DNA of 64,000 nt from Maccoyibacter sp900556645 (GTDB lineage Bacteria > Bacillota > Clostridia > Lachnospirales > Lachnospiraceae), in assembly GCA_958349535.1 (NCBI GenBank), contig CATWDJ010000002.1:124001-188000 (forward strand). Direction: 5' to 3'. Position numbers and translations under genes: made by a program. Below, piece after piece: positions 35,329-44,010 of this stretch (position 1 is the first letter of the stretch; each line of letters begins with the position of its first letter). Below the pieces are notes generated by a model. It worked only from the letters and a program-made list of their open reading frames with translations, was not told where the DNA came from and made no database searches.

Positions 35329-36759
35329 ATGAGTAAGAGCAATACATTTCGTAAATTCTTTAAAAGTATGAAGTTCCGATTGATTCTGTTTTTTTTGTTC
35401 ATCGGAATCCTTCCATGTCTGATACTGCGTTTTGGATTTCTGAAAGCCTATGAGGATAGGGCAGTTTCCACACGCAGTATTAATATTACCAGTCAGGCTA
35501 AGATTCTAGCAGATCAGATAGCAGGAGATAATTACATAGACAAGCAGGATAACGAGAATATCACGGTACAGTTAAATCAGCTTTCCAATATTTATGACGG
35601 ACGTGTTATGGTAATTGATAAGGCATTTCGGATTGTACAGGACAGTTATTCCATGGATGTGGGAAAAACCATTATTTCGGAAGAAGTGGTACAGAGCTTT
35701 TCGGGAAAGGAGATTTCCAAATATGATTCTGACAGCAGATATCTGGAAATGACCCTGCCTATTACCGGTTCCGGCAGCAAAGATGTCAAGGGAGTCCTTC
35801 TGGTCAGTGTGTCCATGGACGGAGTCATTAGTGATAAAGAATATCTGGGACAGTATGCCCTTGTGGTAGAACTGATATTAGGAGTTTTGGTGTTTGCGTT
35901 GGCAGTAGTAGGAGCATCCAGAATGACCAGACCTTTAAGAAAAATGGAGAGGGCTGTGGATGATATCCAGGCGGGCTATACGGATTATGAGATTCATATT
36001 GATAAATACACGGAGACAAAAGAACTTTCGGAGAGCTTTAATCGTCTGCTGGGTCGTATGAAGGTGTTGGACGATTCCCGGCAGGAGTTTGTTTCCAACG
36101 TGTCCCATGAACTGAAAACACCGCTGACTTCCATGAAGGTTCTGGCAGATTCCATCAATGCTATGGAGGATGCTCCGGTGGAATTATACAAAGAATTCAT
36201 GGGAGATATCGGAAATGAAATAGAACGGGAGAATAAGATTATCACAGACTTGCTTTCTCTTGTAAAGATGGACAAGTCCGCTGCGGATTTGAATATCTCT
36301 TCTGTAAATATCAATGAGCTGCTGGAGTTGATTTTAAAACGGCTCCGTCCCATTGCTGAAAAGCAGAATATTGAACTGGTACTGGAGACTTTCCGTCCGG
36401 TAACGGCGGAAATCGATGAGGTAAAGCTGACACTGGCAATTACCAATCTGGTGGAAAACGGTATCAAGTATAACAAAGAAAACGGGTGGGTACATGTAAC
36501 TCTCAATGCGGACCATCAATATTTTTATGTAAAAGTGGAGGACTCGGGAATCGGAATCCCGGAGGAGTCCTTAGAGCATATTTTTGAAAGATTTTACCGG
36601 GTGGACAAATCCCATTCCAGAGAAATCGGAGGAACGGGACTGGGTCTTGCAATTACCAGAAATGCGGTGTTGATGCACCGTGGAGCAATCAAGGCTTATA
36701 GTACGGAAGGGGAAGGAACCATCTTTACCATGAGGATTCCGTTAAACTATATTGCATAG
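35329..36759 (+). CDS. membrane sensor histidine kinase
   Basis: A 476-residue kinase partner of the preceding regulator. Two membrane helices (about 17-35 and 180-200) bracket an extracellular sensor of about 145 residues. A HAMP linker (to about 250) leads to the dimerisation helix with phospho-acceptor His in VSHELKTPL near 263. The ATP-binding domain shows NLVENGIKYN, DSGIGIPEE and GGTGLGLAI. AAGGTG precedes the ATG. The ligand is not predictable. Confidence 0.93.
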   Translation: MSKSNTFRKFFKSMKFRLILFFLFIGILPCLILRFGFLKAYEDRAVSTRSINITSQAKILADQIAGDNYIDKQDNENITVQLNQLSNIYDGRVMVIDKAFRIVQDSYSMDVGKTIISEEVVQSFSGKEISKYDSDSRYLEMTLPITGSGSKDVKGVLLVSVSMDGVISDKEYLGQYALVVELILGVLVFALAVVGASRMTRPLRKMERAVDDIQAGYTDYEIHIDKYTETKELSESFNRLLGRMKVLDDSRQEFVSNVSHELKTPLTSMKVLADSINAMEDAPVELYKEFMGDIGNEIERENKIITDLLSLVKMDKSAADLNISSVNINELLELILKRLRPIAEKQNIELVLETFRPVTAEIDEVKLTLAITNLVENGIKYNKENGWVHVTLNADHQYFYVKVEDSGIGIPEESLEHIFERFYRVDKSHSREIGGTGLGLAITRNAVLMHRGAIKAYSTEGEGTIFTMRIPLNYIA

Positions 36760-36768
36760 GAGATTGGC

Positions 36769-37692
36769 ATGAAGAAAAAAAGACTATGGATTCTTTTACT
36801 GGCAGCAGTGGTGCTGGTATTAGGAGGATGTAAATCAGAAAAAGAGGAAACTGACGGATACCAGATTTATTATCTGAATGCGGAACAGACGAAAATCAGT
36901 GGAAAAGCATATGATACCAAGGAAACGGATACGGAGAAGCTGGTGGCAGAATTTTTAAAGGCTTTGGCAAAGGACCCGGAGGATGTGGATTATCGGAAAC
37001 CGATTCCAAATGAGGTGGAGCTTTTAAAAACAAAGCTGGAAGGCAACCAGCTTTCCATCTGGTTTGATACGGACTATTATAATATGGATGCGGCTTCGGA
37101 GGTGCTTTGCCGTGCAGCTATTGTGCGGACGGTTACACAGATACCGGATGTTAACTGTGTCTCCATTTTTATAGGAGACAGTCCTTTGGTGGATGCAAAG
37201 AATAATGTGGTAGGACTTATGACCGCAGAGAGCTTTGTAGAAAATCCGAAGGAGCAGATTAATTCCTTACAGGAGGCAACTATTACCCTGTATTTTTCCA
37301 ATAAAAACGGAGATGGATTGGTAACGGAAAAGAGAGATGTACATTACAGCAGTAACATTTCCATGGAAAAGCTGATTGTGGAACAGTTGTTAAAGGGACC
37401 GGAGAAAAAAGATGCAAAATCAGCCATTCCGTCAGGAACAAAGCTGGTCAGTGTTTCCGCAGTGGATGGCGTATGTTATGTAAACTTTGATGAAGGATTT
37501 ACCAATCAGGATTATGAAATTCAAGAGCCTATTGTGATTTATTCTATTGTCAATTCTCTTTCGGAATTGTCCACGGTCAGCAAGGTGCAGATATCGGTCA
37601 ACGGAAGCACCAAAGGAGTGTATCGTGACAGCTATAAGCTGGATAAAGTTTACGAGAGAAATCTGGATTATGTGAAAACGTCAAAAGAATAG
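36769..37692 (+). CDS. GerMN-domain lipoprotein
   Basis: A 307-residue lipoprotein. The N-terminal helix ends in LVLGGC, a good lipobox. Two GerMN domains follow (about 45-165 and 190-300), each with the DxxYxxMD/VNFDEGF style end. GerMN proteins occur in spore germination, but also as LpqB, the lipoprotein linked to the MtrA-MtrB two-component system in Actinobacteria. Here it directly follows a regulator-kinase pair in the same order, so a role as accessory sensor protein is plausible. That analogy is an inference. Confidence 0.85.
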   Translation: MKKKRLWILLLAAVVLVLGGCKSEKEETDGYQIYYLNAEQTKISGKAYDTKETDTEKLVAEFLKALAKDPEDVDYRKPIPNEVELLKTKLEGNQLSIWFDTDYYNMDAASEVLCRAAIVRTVTQIPDVNCVSIFIGDSPLVDAKNNVVGLMTAESFVENPKEQINSLQEATITLYFSNKNGDGLVTEKRDVHYSSNISMEKLIVEQLLKGPEKKDAKSAIPSGTKLVSVSAVDGVCYVNFDEGFTNQDYEIQEPIVIYSIVNSLSELSTVSKVQISVNGSTKGVYRDSYKLDKVYERNLDYVKTSKE

Positions 37693-37709
37693 GGAAAAGA
37701 GGCATTGGA

Positions 37710-40007
37710 TTGAACAAACGACCACTTTGTTTAGGGGCGGTTGCATTTGTGCTGGGTGTACTTTATGCTCAGACAAAGCATCCGGTCCTGTTGGTTTTCC
37801 TTGGGATATTTCTGGGGCAAAGCATACTCTGGGGATATCATAAACGAGGAAAATCGGAAGGCATAAAAAGAGGCGTGATACTGTCAGCCATAGGTCTGCT
37901 GGCATGGTTTCATACCACAGAAGAGATGGTTTTTCGGGAAGAAATCCTGCAAAATTTAGAGGATGGAGACAGTACCCAAATACAGGGAACCGTCTATAAA
38001 CAGGAATCCAAAGAGGATACCAACCGTATTTATCTGGAAAAATGTCATATCTGCATGGGAACAGAAATGGTTCCCTGCAATCAAATCTTAGTATATCTGA
38101 ATACCGACGTTACATCTGTCGGGGATACCATACTTGTAAATGGAACAATAAAAGAATTAGAGCCGGCGAGAAATCAAGGAAATTTTGATGAGTGGCAGTT
38201 TTATCAAAGTCAAAAAATTGACTTTAAATTTTATGGGGAAAGTGTAGAGATTCTGGGAAATCAAAATACGCCTTTGGAAAGATTATTGTGCAAGAAAAAA
38301 AGTGAGCTGCAAGAGGTTTACATAAATAATACAGACAAAAAGACTGCCGGACTATTGCAGACCATGCTGTTGGGAGAAAAGGAATTTTTAGATGAGGAGG
38401 TAAAAAGCCTTTATCAAAAGGTGGGATTTTCGCATATTCTTGCCATATCGGGACTTCATGTATCTTTGATAGGAATGGGAATTTACCGTCTGTTGAAAAA
38501 ATGGGGTTGTGCCTTAGTACCTGCCGGAATCCTTTCGGGAGCATCGGTTCTGGCTTTCGGTTTTCTGACAGGAGGCAGTCCCCAGATAAAAAGAGCTGTG
38601 TGGATGTTTGGTGTGCTTATGATGGGGAATATCCTTGGCAGAAGCTATGATTCCATAACAGCCTTGTCTTTAAGCGGAATATTGTTGCTGTGGGAAAATC
38701 CCTTTCTCGTAGGATATGCAGGGTTTTTGCTGTCCTTTTTTGCAGTAACGGGAATCAGTGTGGTGGGAAAGATATTTGTGGGAGAAAATGAAAAAAGTAA
38801 GCTAAGAGAAAGCATTCTGATGAATCTGGCAATCCAACTGACCACCCTGCCCATTCTGGCATATTTCTACTATGAATTGCCTGTTTATGCCATGGGATTG
38901 AATCTGCTGTTACTGCCAAGCGTGGGGATTTTATTGTCCTTGGGGCTTTTGGGTGGAATTTTCGGAATGTATGTTTCGCCGGTGGCAAAGGTGTTATTTT
39001 TTGTATGCAGAGTCTTTTTTCAGATATATGAAAAGACCTGTCTGCTTTTTTTGAAGCTGCCGGGAGCCATACAGATTGTGGGACAGCCGTCCCGAAAAGT
39101 CCTCATCTGCTATTATCTGCTGTTACTGTTTTTATGTCTTGGGATTCATTATTGGAAAAGAAAAGCTCTGTTGTCGGTGGGAACAATGCTTCTACTAGGT
39201 ATATTACTGTTGTTTAGCGGTGAAAAGAAGGAGTTTCAGATACAGGTATTGGATGTGGGACAGGGAGATGGGGTTCTCATTCAGAGCCGGGAGGGAGAAA
39301 GCTTTTTTGCGGATGGTGGCAGCACAGATGTAAAACAAGTGGGAAAATATCGATTACTTCCATGTCTGAAAGCAAGAGGAGTACGAAAGATAGATGTCTG
39401 GTTTGTGAGCCATTGTGATGAAGATCATATGAATGGACTTATAGAGGTCTTGGAAAGCGGCTATTCGGTGGAAACAGTGGTGTTTTCTGCTTACGTGGTT
39501 CAGGAAGAGAATTATGAGACATTGTTGAAATTGGCAAAAGAAAAAGGATGCAGCATATTTTATATGAGGGAGGGACAGCAGATAAAAACAGAGTCCCTAT
39601 GCTTTACCCAGTGTGCCAATATGGAAATGACTGATGGGGACGACAAAAATGCCGCCAGTATGGTTTTGCTCTTGGAGAGCGGGAATTTTCGGGGACTTTT
39701 AACCGGAGATATCGGAAAAGAGCAGGAAAAAAAGTTAAAGGGCTTGGGAGAAATCACATGGTATAAAGCGGCACATCACGGTTCCAAAGAGTCTAATACA
39801 GAAGATTTTTTGCAGGAGCTGAAGCCGGAAATTGCAACGATTTCCTGTGGGGAAAACAACCGGTATGGACATCCGGCAGCAGAAGCTGTTGTGAATATGA
39901 AAGATTCCGGAGCAAAAACTTATGAGACAACAGACTGCGGACAGATTACAATTTCAATGGAAGATAGAAAGATTCATGTAGAAAAATATCTGGAAAAAAG
40001 AGAATAG
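37710..40007 (+). CDS. comEC: ComEC/Rec2 DNA-uptake channel
   Basis: Polytopic membrane protein that carries single-stranded DNA across the membrane in transformation; 765 residues. The N-terminal part (about 25-170) is the OB-like DUF4131 domain. The competence-domain helices (about 210-480) include HILAISGLHVSLIG, the family signature. The C-terminal metallo-beta-lactamase domain has QVLDVGQGDG and the metal motif SHCDEDHMNG, intact. The TTG at 37710 is the likely start. A complete ORF of normal length suggests a functional uptake system. Confidence 0.95.
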   Translation: MNKRPLCLGAVAFVLGVLYAQTKHPVLLVFLGIFLGQSILWGYHKRGKSEGIKRGVILSAIGLLAWFHTTEEMVFREEILQNLEDGDSTQIQGTVYKQESKEDTNRIYLEKCHICMGTEMVPCNQILVYLNTDVTSVGDTILVNGTIKELEPARNQGNFDEWQFYQSQKIDFKFYGESVEILGNQNTPLERLLCKKKSELQEVYINNTDKKTAGLLQTMLLGEKEFLDEEVKSLYQKVGFSHILAISGLHVSLIGMGIYRLLKKWGCALVPAGILSGASVLAFGFLTGGSPQIKRAVWMFGVLMMGNILGRSYDSITALSLSGILLLWENPFLVGYAGFLLSFFAVTGISVVGKIFVGENEKSKLRESILMNLAIQLTTLPILAYFYYELPVYAMGLNLLLLPSVGILLSLGLLGGIFGMYVSPVAKVLFFVCRVFFQIYEKTCLLFLKLPGAIQIVGQPSRKVLICYYLLLLFLCLGIHYWKRKALLSVGTMLLLGILLLFSGEKKEFQIQVLDVGQGDGVLIQSREGESFFADGGSTDVKQVGKYRLLPCLKARGVRKIDVWFVSHCDEDHMNGLIEVLESGYSVETVVFSAYVVQEENYETLLKLAKEKGCSIFYMREGQQIKTESLCFTQCANMEMTDGDDKNAASMVLLLESGNFRGLLTGDIGKEQEKKLKGLGEITWYKAAHHGSKESNTEDFLQELKPEIATISCGENNRYGHPAAEAVVNMKDSGAKTYETTDCGQITISMEDRKIHVEKYLEKRE

Positions 40008-40015
40008 AAAAGAGA

Positions 40016-40044
40016 TTGTAAAAACAGGGATGTTTTACTATAAT
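40016..40044 (+). promoter_or_regulatory. holA promoter
   Basis: TTGTAA at 40016-40021 and TATAAT at 40039-40044 are 17 bases apart, immediately after the comEC stop and 48 bases before holA. Confidence 0.7.
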
Positions 40045-40092
40045 GTAGAAAGAACTTTGCAATAAAAAAAGGAATACGGATAAGATTAATAT

Positions 40093-41070
40093 ATGAAATC
40101 AATCGATGAAGATATCAAAAGCGGAGAATTTAAAAATATCTATCTGCTCTACGGGGAAGAGGTCTATCTGAAACGTCAGTATAAGGACAAGCTGATAAAG
40201 AGTCTTACCAATGAGGGGGATACCATGAATTTTTCTTCCTATGAGGGGAAAGATATCAATCCCAAAGAAATCATTGACTTGGCGGAAACCATGCCTTTTT
40301 TTGCAGAGCGGAGAGTGATTCTTCTGGAAAATAGCGGATTTTTCAAAAATGCCTGCGAGGAACTGGCGGAGTATGTAAATGAGGTGCCGGAAAGTACGGT
40401 GCTGGTTTTTGTGGAACAGGAGATAGACCGTCGGAATAAATTTTACAAACAGGTACAAAAGCAGGGAAGAGCGGCTGCTTTTGACAGACAGAATGACGAG
40501 ACTCTCATGAGATGGGTGGGAAACCGCCTAAAGCAGGATGGAAAAACCATGAAAAAAGAAGCCTATCAGCTTTTTATCAGCAAAACCGGAAATGATATGG
40601 AGAATATTGATAAAGAACTGGAAAAACTCATCTGTTATTGTATGAACAAGGAAAATATTGAAGCAGCAGATGTGGAGGCAATTTGTGTAGAGCAGACCAC
40701 CAATAAAATATTTGAGATGGTCAATGCAATTTCTGAGAAGAAGCAGAGAAAAGCATTGGATTTGTATTATGATTTGCTGACTTTAAAGGAACCGCCTATG
40801 CGAATTCTATTTTTGATTGCCAGACAGTTTCAGAAACTGGCACTGATTAAGGAACTGACGGGGGAGGGATATGATAACCGAACCATTGCCAGCCGTGCGG
40901 CAATGCCGGAATTCGCAGTGCGGAAAAATCAAGCCATGGCAAAGAGTTTTTCTGCGGTACAGCTTCGGGAAGCGGTGGAAGATAGTGTAGAATTGGAAGA
41001 GGCGGTCAAGACAGGAAGGCTCAATGACCAGATGGCGGTGGAATTGCTTTTGATGAAGTATAGCAAATAA
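40093..41070 (+). CDS. holA: DNA polymerase III delta subunit
   Basis: Clamp-loader subunit that opens the beta clamp; 325 residues, typical for Firmicutes. The N-terminal domain starts with IYLLYGEEVYLKRQYK, the usual HolA signature, and RRVILLENSGFFK follows. The C-terminal collar domain is helical. comEC-holA-rpsT is a conserved Firmicute order. It has its own promoter and converges on rpsT across a shared terminator. Confidence 0.93.
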   Translation: MKSIDEDIKSGEFKNIYLLYGEEVYLKRQYKDKLIKSLTNEGDTMNFSSYEGKDINPKEIIDLAETMPFFAERRVILLENSGFFKNACEELAEYVNEVPESTVLVFVEQEIDRRNKFYKQVQKQGRAAAFDRQNDETLMRWVGNRLKQDGKTMKKEAYQLFISKTGNDMENIDKELEKLICYCMNKENIEAADVEAICVEQTTNKIFEMVNAISEKKQRKALDLYYDLLTLKEPPMRILFLIARQFQKLALIKELTGEGYDNRTIASRAAMPEFAVRKNQAMAKSFSAVQLREAVEDSVELEEAVKTGRLNDQMAVELLLMKYSK

Positions 41071-41080
41071 TTTTGGACAT

Positions 41081-41120
41081 AAAAAGAACCCATCGGAATG
41101 ACGGTACCGGTGGGTTTTAT
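41081..41120. terminator. bidirectional terminator between holA and rpsT
   Basis: AACCCATCGG at 41087-41096 pairs (one G-U) with CCGGTGGGTT at 41107-41116; an A-run lies before and a T-run after, so it serves both convergent genes. Confidence 0.85.
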
Positions 41121-41145
41121 TTATTAAGGTATCTGCAAAAAGATA

Positions 41146-41409
41146 TTAAGCCATCTTGTTAACAGCGAGTGTTAAACGAGAAACTTTTCTTGCAGCATTG
41201 TTCTTGTGATAAATACCTTTAGAAGCAGCTTTGCTGATTTCCTTTGTAGCAGCAACTAATGCAGCTTCTGCAGCAGCTTTATCCTGAGCAGCGATTGCAG
41301 CATCTACTTTTTTGATTGCGGTTTTTACACCTGAACGAACTGCTTTGTTTTTCGCAGCTTTTTTCTGTGAAACTAAAACTCTTTTCTTTGCTGATTTAAT
41401 GTTAGCCAA
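41146..41409 (-). CDS. rpsT: 30S ribosomal protein S20
   Basis: Primary-binding protein of the small subunit; 87 residues, the usual length. It begins ANIKSAKKRVLVSQKKAAKN after the initiator. The only suitable start is TTG at 41409, with GGAGGTG seven bases upstream; an upstream ATG would add an unneeded six residues. A TTG start fits the rare-start autoregulation known for S20 in E. coli, though this has not been shown here. Confidence 0.97.
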   Translation of the reverse strand: MANIKSAKKRVLVSQKKAAKNKAVRSGVKTAIKKVDAAIAAQDKAAAEAALVAATKEISKAASKGIYHKNNAARKVSRLTLAVNKMA

Positions 41410-41497
41410 TCTGTACACCTCCAATTATTATAGACTGTTTTACATGATTGTTACATAAAAGACGGACACGGACGCTCTAATGTAAACATACTATTTT

Positions 41498-41526
41498 ATT
41501 CTAGGGTATCAGATATTATCTGTCAA
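41498..41526 (-). promoter_or_regulatory. rpsT promoter
   Basis: On the minus strand, TTGACA (41526-41521) and TAGAAT (41503-41498) are 17 bases apart, giving an 80-base leader before the TTG start. This near-perfect -35 fits a highly expressed ribosomal gene. Confidence 0.8.
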
Positions 41527-41579
41527 TACATATTTTTGCTTTTTTTGCAAAAAATAGAAAGAAAAATGAAGGGGATTTG

Positions 41580-42464
41580 ATGAAAATGTATCAGGTACGG
41601 ACAGATTTAGCGTTAGAGACAAAAGAAAAATTCGAGGAGGATAACGTAGAACTGAAAGGAGTTCGGGTAAAGGAGGAAGAGCGGGGAGAAAATATTAAGA
41701 TTACCGAGGTGGTCATTGAGACAGAAAACGGTGCTAAGGCAATGGGAAAGCCCAAGGGAATCTATACCACCATCGAGGCACCGGAGATGGCAGACGGAGA
41801 AGAGGGGTATCATCGGGAAATCTCTAAAGTGCTGGCAGAGGTGCTAAAAACCATGATGCCTCAGGGTGAAAAAGAAGAACTGTCCATATTGGTGGTAGGA
41901 CTGGGAAACCGGGAGGTAACACCGGATGCTTTGGGACCGAAGGTGGTGGACAATATGCTGATTACCCGTCATGTGATTCAGGAATTCGGAAAATATGCCC
42001 TAGGTGAGGAACACAGTAATCTCATCAGCAGCATTGTACCGGGAGTTATGGCACAGACCGGAATGGAAAGCGTGGAGATTGTGCGGGGAGTGATGAAGGA
42101 AGCACAGCCGGACTATATTGTGGCAGTAGATGCTTTGGCGGCAAGGAGTGTGAAGCGGTTAAACCGTACTATTCAGATTACCAATACCGGAATCAATCCC
42201 GGTTCCGGCGTGGGAAACCACAGACATGCATTGAATCAGGAGAGCATGGGAGTTCCAGTCATTGCCATAGGGATTCCTACAGTGGTGGATGCAGCCACCA
42301 TTGTAAATGATGCTATCAGCGGATTTTATGAGGAGGCAGACTGTACGCTGAATTCCTTTTTTGTGACTCCCAAGGATATTGATGAATCCATTAAGAGACT
42401 CAGCTTTACAGTTTCCGAAGGATTGAACCTTGCCTTTGAAAAAGAAGTTTGTCCAAAGGATTAG
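41580..42464 (+). CDS. gpr: spore germination protease
   Basis: Aspartic-like A25 protease that degrades small acid-soluble DNA-binding proteins when spores germinate; 294 residues. The MYQVRTDLALE start contains the self-cleavage site of the zymogen, and VVGLGNREVTPDALGPKVV and GINPGSGVGNHR are family signatures. It is shorter than Bacillus Gpr (about 370) as is usual in Lachnospiraceae. AGGGG lies five bases before the ATG. No clear forespore-sigma promoter could be assigned. Together with spoIIP it marks the host as a spore-former. Confidence 0.95.
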   Translation: MKMYQVRTDLALETKEKFEEDNVELKGVRVKEEERGENIKITEVVIETENGAKAMGKPKGIYTTIEAPEMADGEEGYHREISKVLAEVLKTMMPQGEKEELSILVVGLGNREVTPDALGPKVVDNMLITRHVIQEFGKYALGEEHSNLISSIVPGVMAQTGMESVEIVRGVMKEAQPDYIVAVDALAARSVKRLNRTIQITNTGINPGSGVGNHRHALNQESMGVPVIAIGIPTVVDAATIVNDAISGFYEEADCTLNSFFVTPKDIDESIKRLSFTVSEGLNLAFEKEVCPKD

Positions 42465-42492
42465 TATAATCCGGCATGTCCAAACATATAAT
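42463..42492 (+). promoter_or_regulatory. candidate sigma-E promoter of spoIIP
   Basis: AGTATAAT at 42463-42470, a 14-base spacer, and CATATAAT at 42485-42492 resemble the mother-cell sigma-E consensus (-35 with ATA, -10 CATACAnT). spoIIP is a sigma-E gene in Bacillus. The -35 half is weak and the -10 lies only nine bases before the ATG, so this would give an almost leaderless message. Confidence 0.35.
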
Positions 42493-42500
42493 ATATTGTT

Positions 42501-43679
42501 ATGGACCGAAAATTTAGAAAAAAACAGAAAAAAAGCGTGATGAAAATTTTAATAGGAATTCTCATCACAGGGGTAATTGTTACCGGAGTAAACAACAGCA
42601 GGACGGAAAAACAGGTGCCCTTAGGGGAATTAATGTTGACCCATCTAGAAAAAGAAATTTATGAAAAGGTTTTGAAAACCTATGTGCCTGCTTTGACATA
42701 TGAAGACGGAGAAGAACGGGAGTATTTTAAAAAGGTACTCCCTATCTACAGTTATATCCGAAATAGCGAGGGATACCGTACAGCTACGGAAAGTGAGCTG
42801 ACCTATGAGATGATATTGGCGAAGGAGGCCGCAGACGAGAATCATATTGATGAAAAAACAGGGGAACTGGTGGGACAGAAGTCAGATTCGGCATCCCTAG
42901 CCAAAAGTCAGACCCCGGTGGTGAGTTTTTCCAAAGAAAAGCTGGCAGATTTCGACTATCTGATTCAGAATTTCTATACGGTGGACAGAACTACTACCAT
43001 TACCGGAGAACAGCTAAATGCAGAGAAAATGATGTCACAGGATATGCATTTGCAAAAAAATGTGGAGGGACCTCAGATTCTGATTTATCATACTCATTCC
43101 CAGGAAGGATATGCGGATTCTACGCCGGGAAATTTGGATACCACGGTAATGGAGGTAGGAGAGCATTTGGCGAATATACTGGAAAAGGAATATGGTTTAA
43201 GGGTATTGCACCATGAGGGAACCTATGATGTGGATGACAGAGACCATGCCTATTCTAATGCGGAAAAAGCCATTGAACAGGTGCTGGCGGAAAATCCTAC
43301 CATAGAGGTGGTAATTGACTTACATAGAGACGGGGTGGCAGAGGGAACCAAGCTGGTTAGCGAGGTAAACGGAAAGCAGGTGGCATCCATCATGTTTTTT
43401 AACGGACTCAGCCGCACCACTGCGTTGGGGGATATCGATTATCTTCCAAATCCATATATTCAGGACAATCTGGCATTTTCCTTTCAGATGCAGCTAACAG
43501 CCGCTGAGTACTATCCCGGTTTTACAAGACCTATATATCTGAAGGGCTACCGTTACAATATGCATTTTAAGCCTAAGAGCCTGTTGGTGGAAGTGGGTGC
43601 CCAGACCAATACCTTACAGGAGGCAAAAGACGCTATGGAACCGCTGGCAGATATCCTTTATAAGGTGGTGGCGGAATAG
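42501..43679 (+). CDS. spoIIP: stage II sporulation protein P (peptidoglycan amidase)
   Basis: Amidase of the SpoIIDMP engulfment complex, thinning septal peptidoglycan so the mother cell can engulf the forespore; 392 residues. One membrane helix (about 12-30) anchors it, and the catalytic domain carries IYHTHSQEGY near 200 and VIDLHRDG near 275, both metal-site motifs. It follows gpr by 36 bases, the conserved order. No good ribosome site precedes the ATG. Confidence 0.95.
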   Translation: MDRKFRKKQKKSVMKILIGILITGVIVTGVNNSRTEKQVPLGELMLTHLEKEIYEKVLKTYVPALTYEDGEEREYFKKVLPIYSYIRNSEGYRTATESELTYEMILAKEAADENHIDEKTGELVGQKSDSASLAKSQTPVVSFSKEKLADFDYLIQNFYTVDRTTTITGEQLNAEKMMSQDMHLQKNVEGPQILIYHTHSQEGYADSTPGNLDTTVMEVGEHLANILEKEYGLRVLHHEGTYDVDDRDHAYSNAEKAIEQVLAENPTIEVVIDLHRDGVAEGTKLVSEVNGKQVASIMFFNGLSRTTALGDIDYLPNPYIQDNLAFSFQMQLTAAEYYPGFTRPIYLKGYRYNMHFKPKSLLVEVGAQTNTLQEAKDAMEPLADILYKVVAE

Positions 43680-43710
43680 GAAGGAAATTTGTGATAGCGA
43701 AGAAAACAGA

Positions 43711-43739
43711 TTGACGAATAGGCAAAAAAATTATATGAT
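43711..43739 (+). promoter_or_regulatory. promoter of the small ORF-lepA unit
   Basis: TTGACG at 43711-43716 and TATGAT at 43734-43739, 17 bases apart; both hexamers are identical to those of the rnpB promoter. Transcription would start near 43746, just before a hairpin. Confidence 0.65.
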
Positions 43740-43754
43740 AGTGAGAGAAAATCC

Positions 43755-43785
43755 GGCTGCGGGAAGTGATTCTTGCAGCCTTTTT
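43755..43785 (+). terminator. terminator-like hairpin with T-run
   Basis: GGCTGC at 43755-43760 pairs with GCAGCC at 43775-43780, followed by TTTTT. It may end spoIIP transcription, but it also lies about ten bases after the start point predicted from the promoter at 43711-43739, so it would be the first structure in that message too. Confidence 0.65.
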
Positions 43786-43801
43786 GCAAAGGAGAAGAAA
43801 A

Positions 43802-43963
43802 ATGAAAAAGATGGTTACAATTTTAGTCTGTGCAGCAATCCCGCTGCTCATCAGTGCATTGGCAAAACAGATGTGGAATGTATCAGACTTTGTAATGGCG
43901 GGAATTTATTTTGTGCTGTTTTTTATCTTATATTTTGTAGCAAAGATATTGAAACTGGTTTAG
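43802..43963 (+). CDS. small two-helix membrane protein
   Basis: A 53-residue ORF with two hydrophobic segments (about 4-18 and 29-50). AAAGGAG seven bases upstream of the ATG is an excellent ribosome site, which is the main reason to accept it. It lies 47 bases before lepA with its own upstream promoter. Function unknown. Confidence 0.6.
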   Translation: MKKMVTILVCAAIPLLISALAKQMWNVSDFVMAGIYFVLFFILYFVAKILKLV

Positions 43964-44010
43964 CTTGTAAAGAACAGTACCGTTAAAAAGAAGTAATTTT
44001 GGAGGAACAC

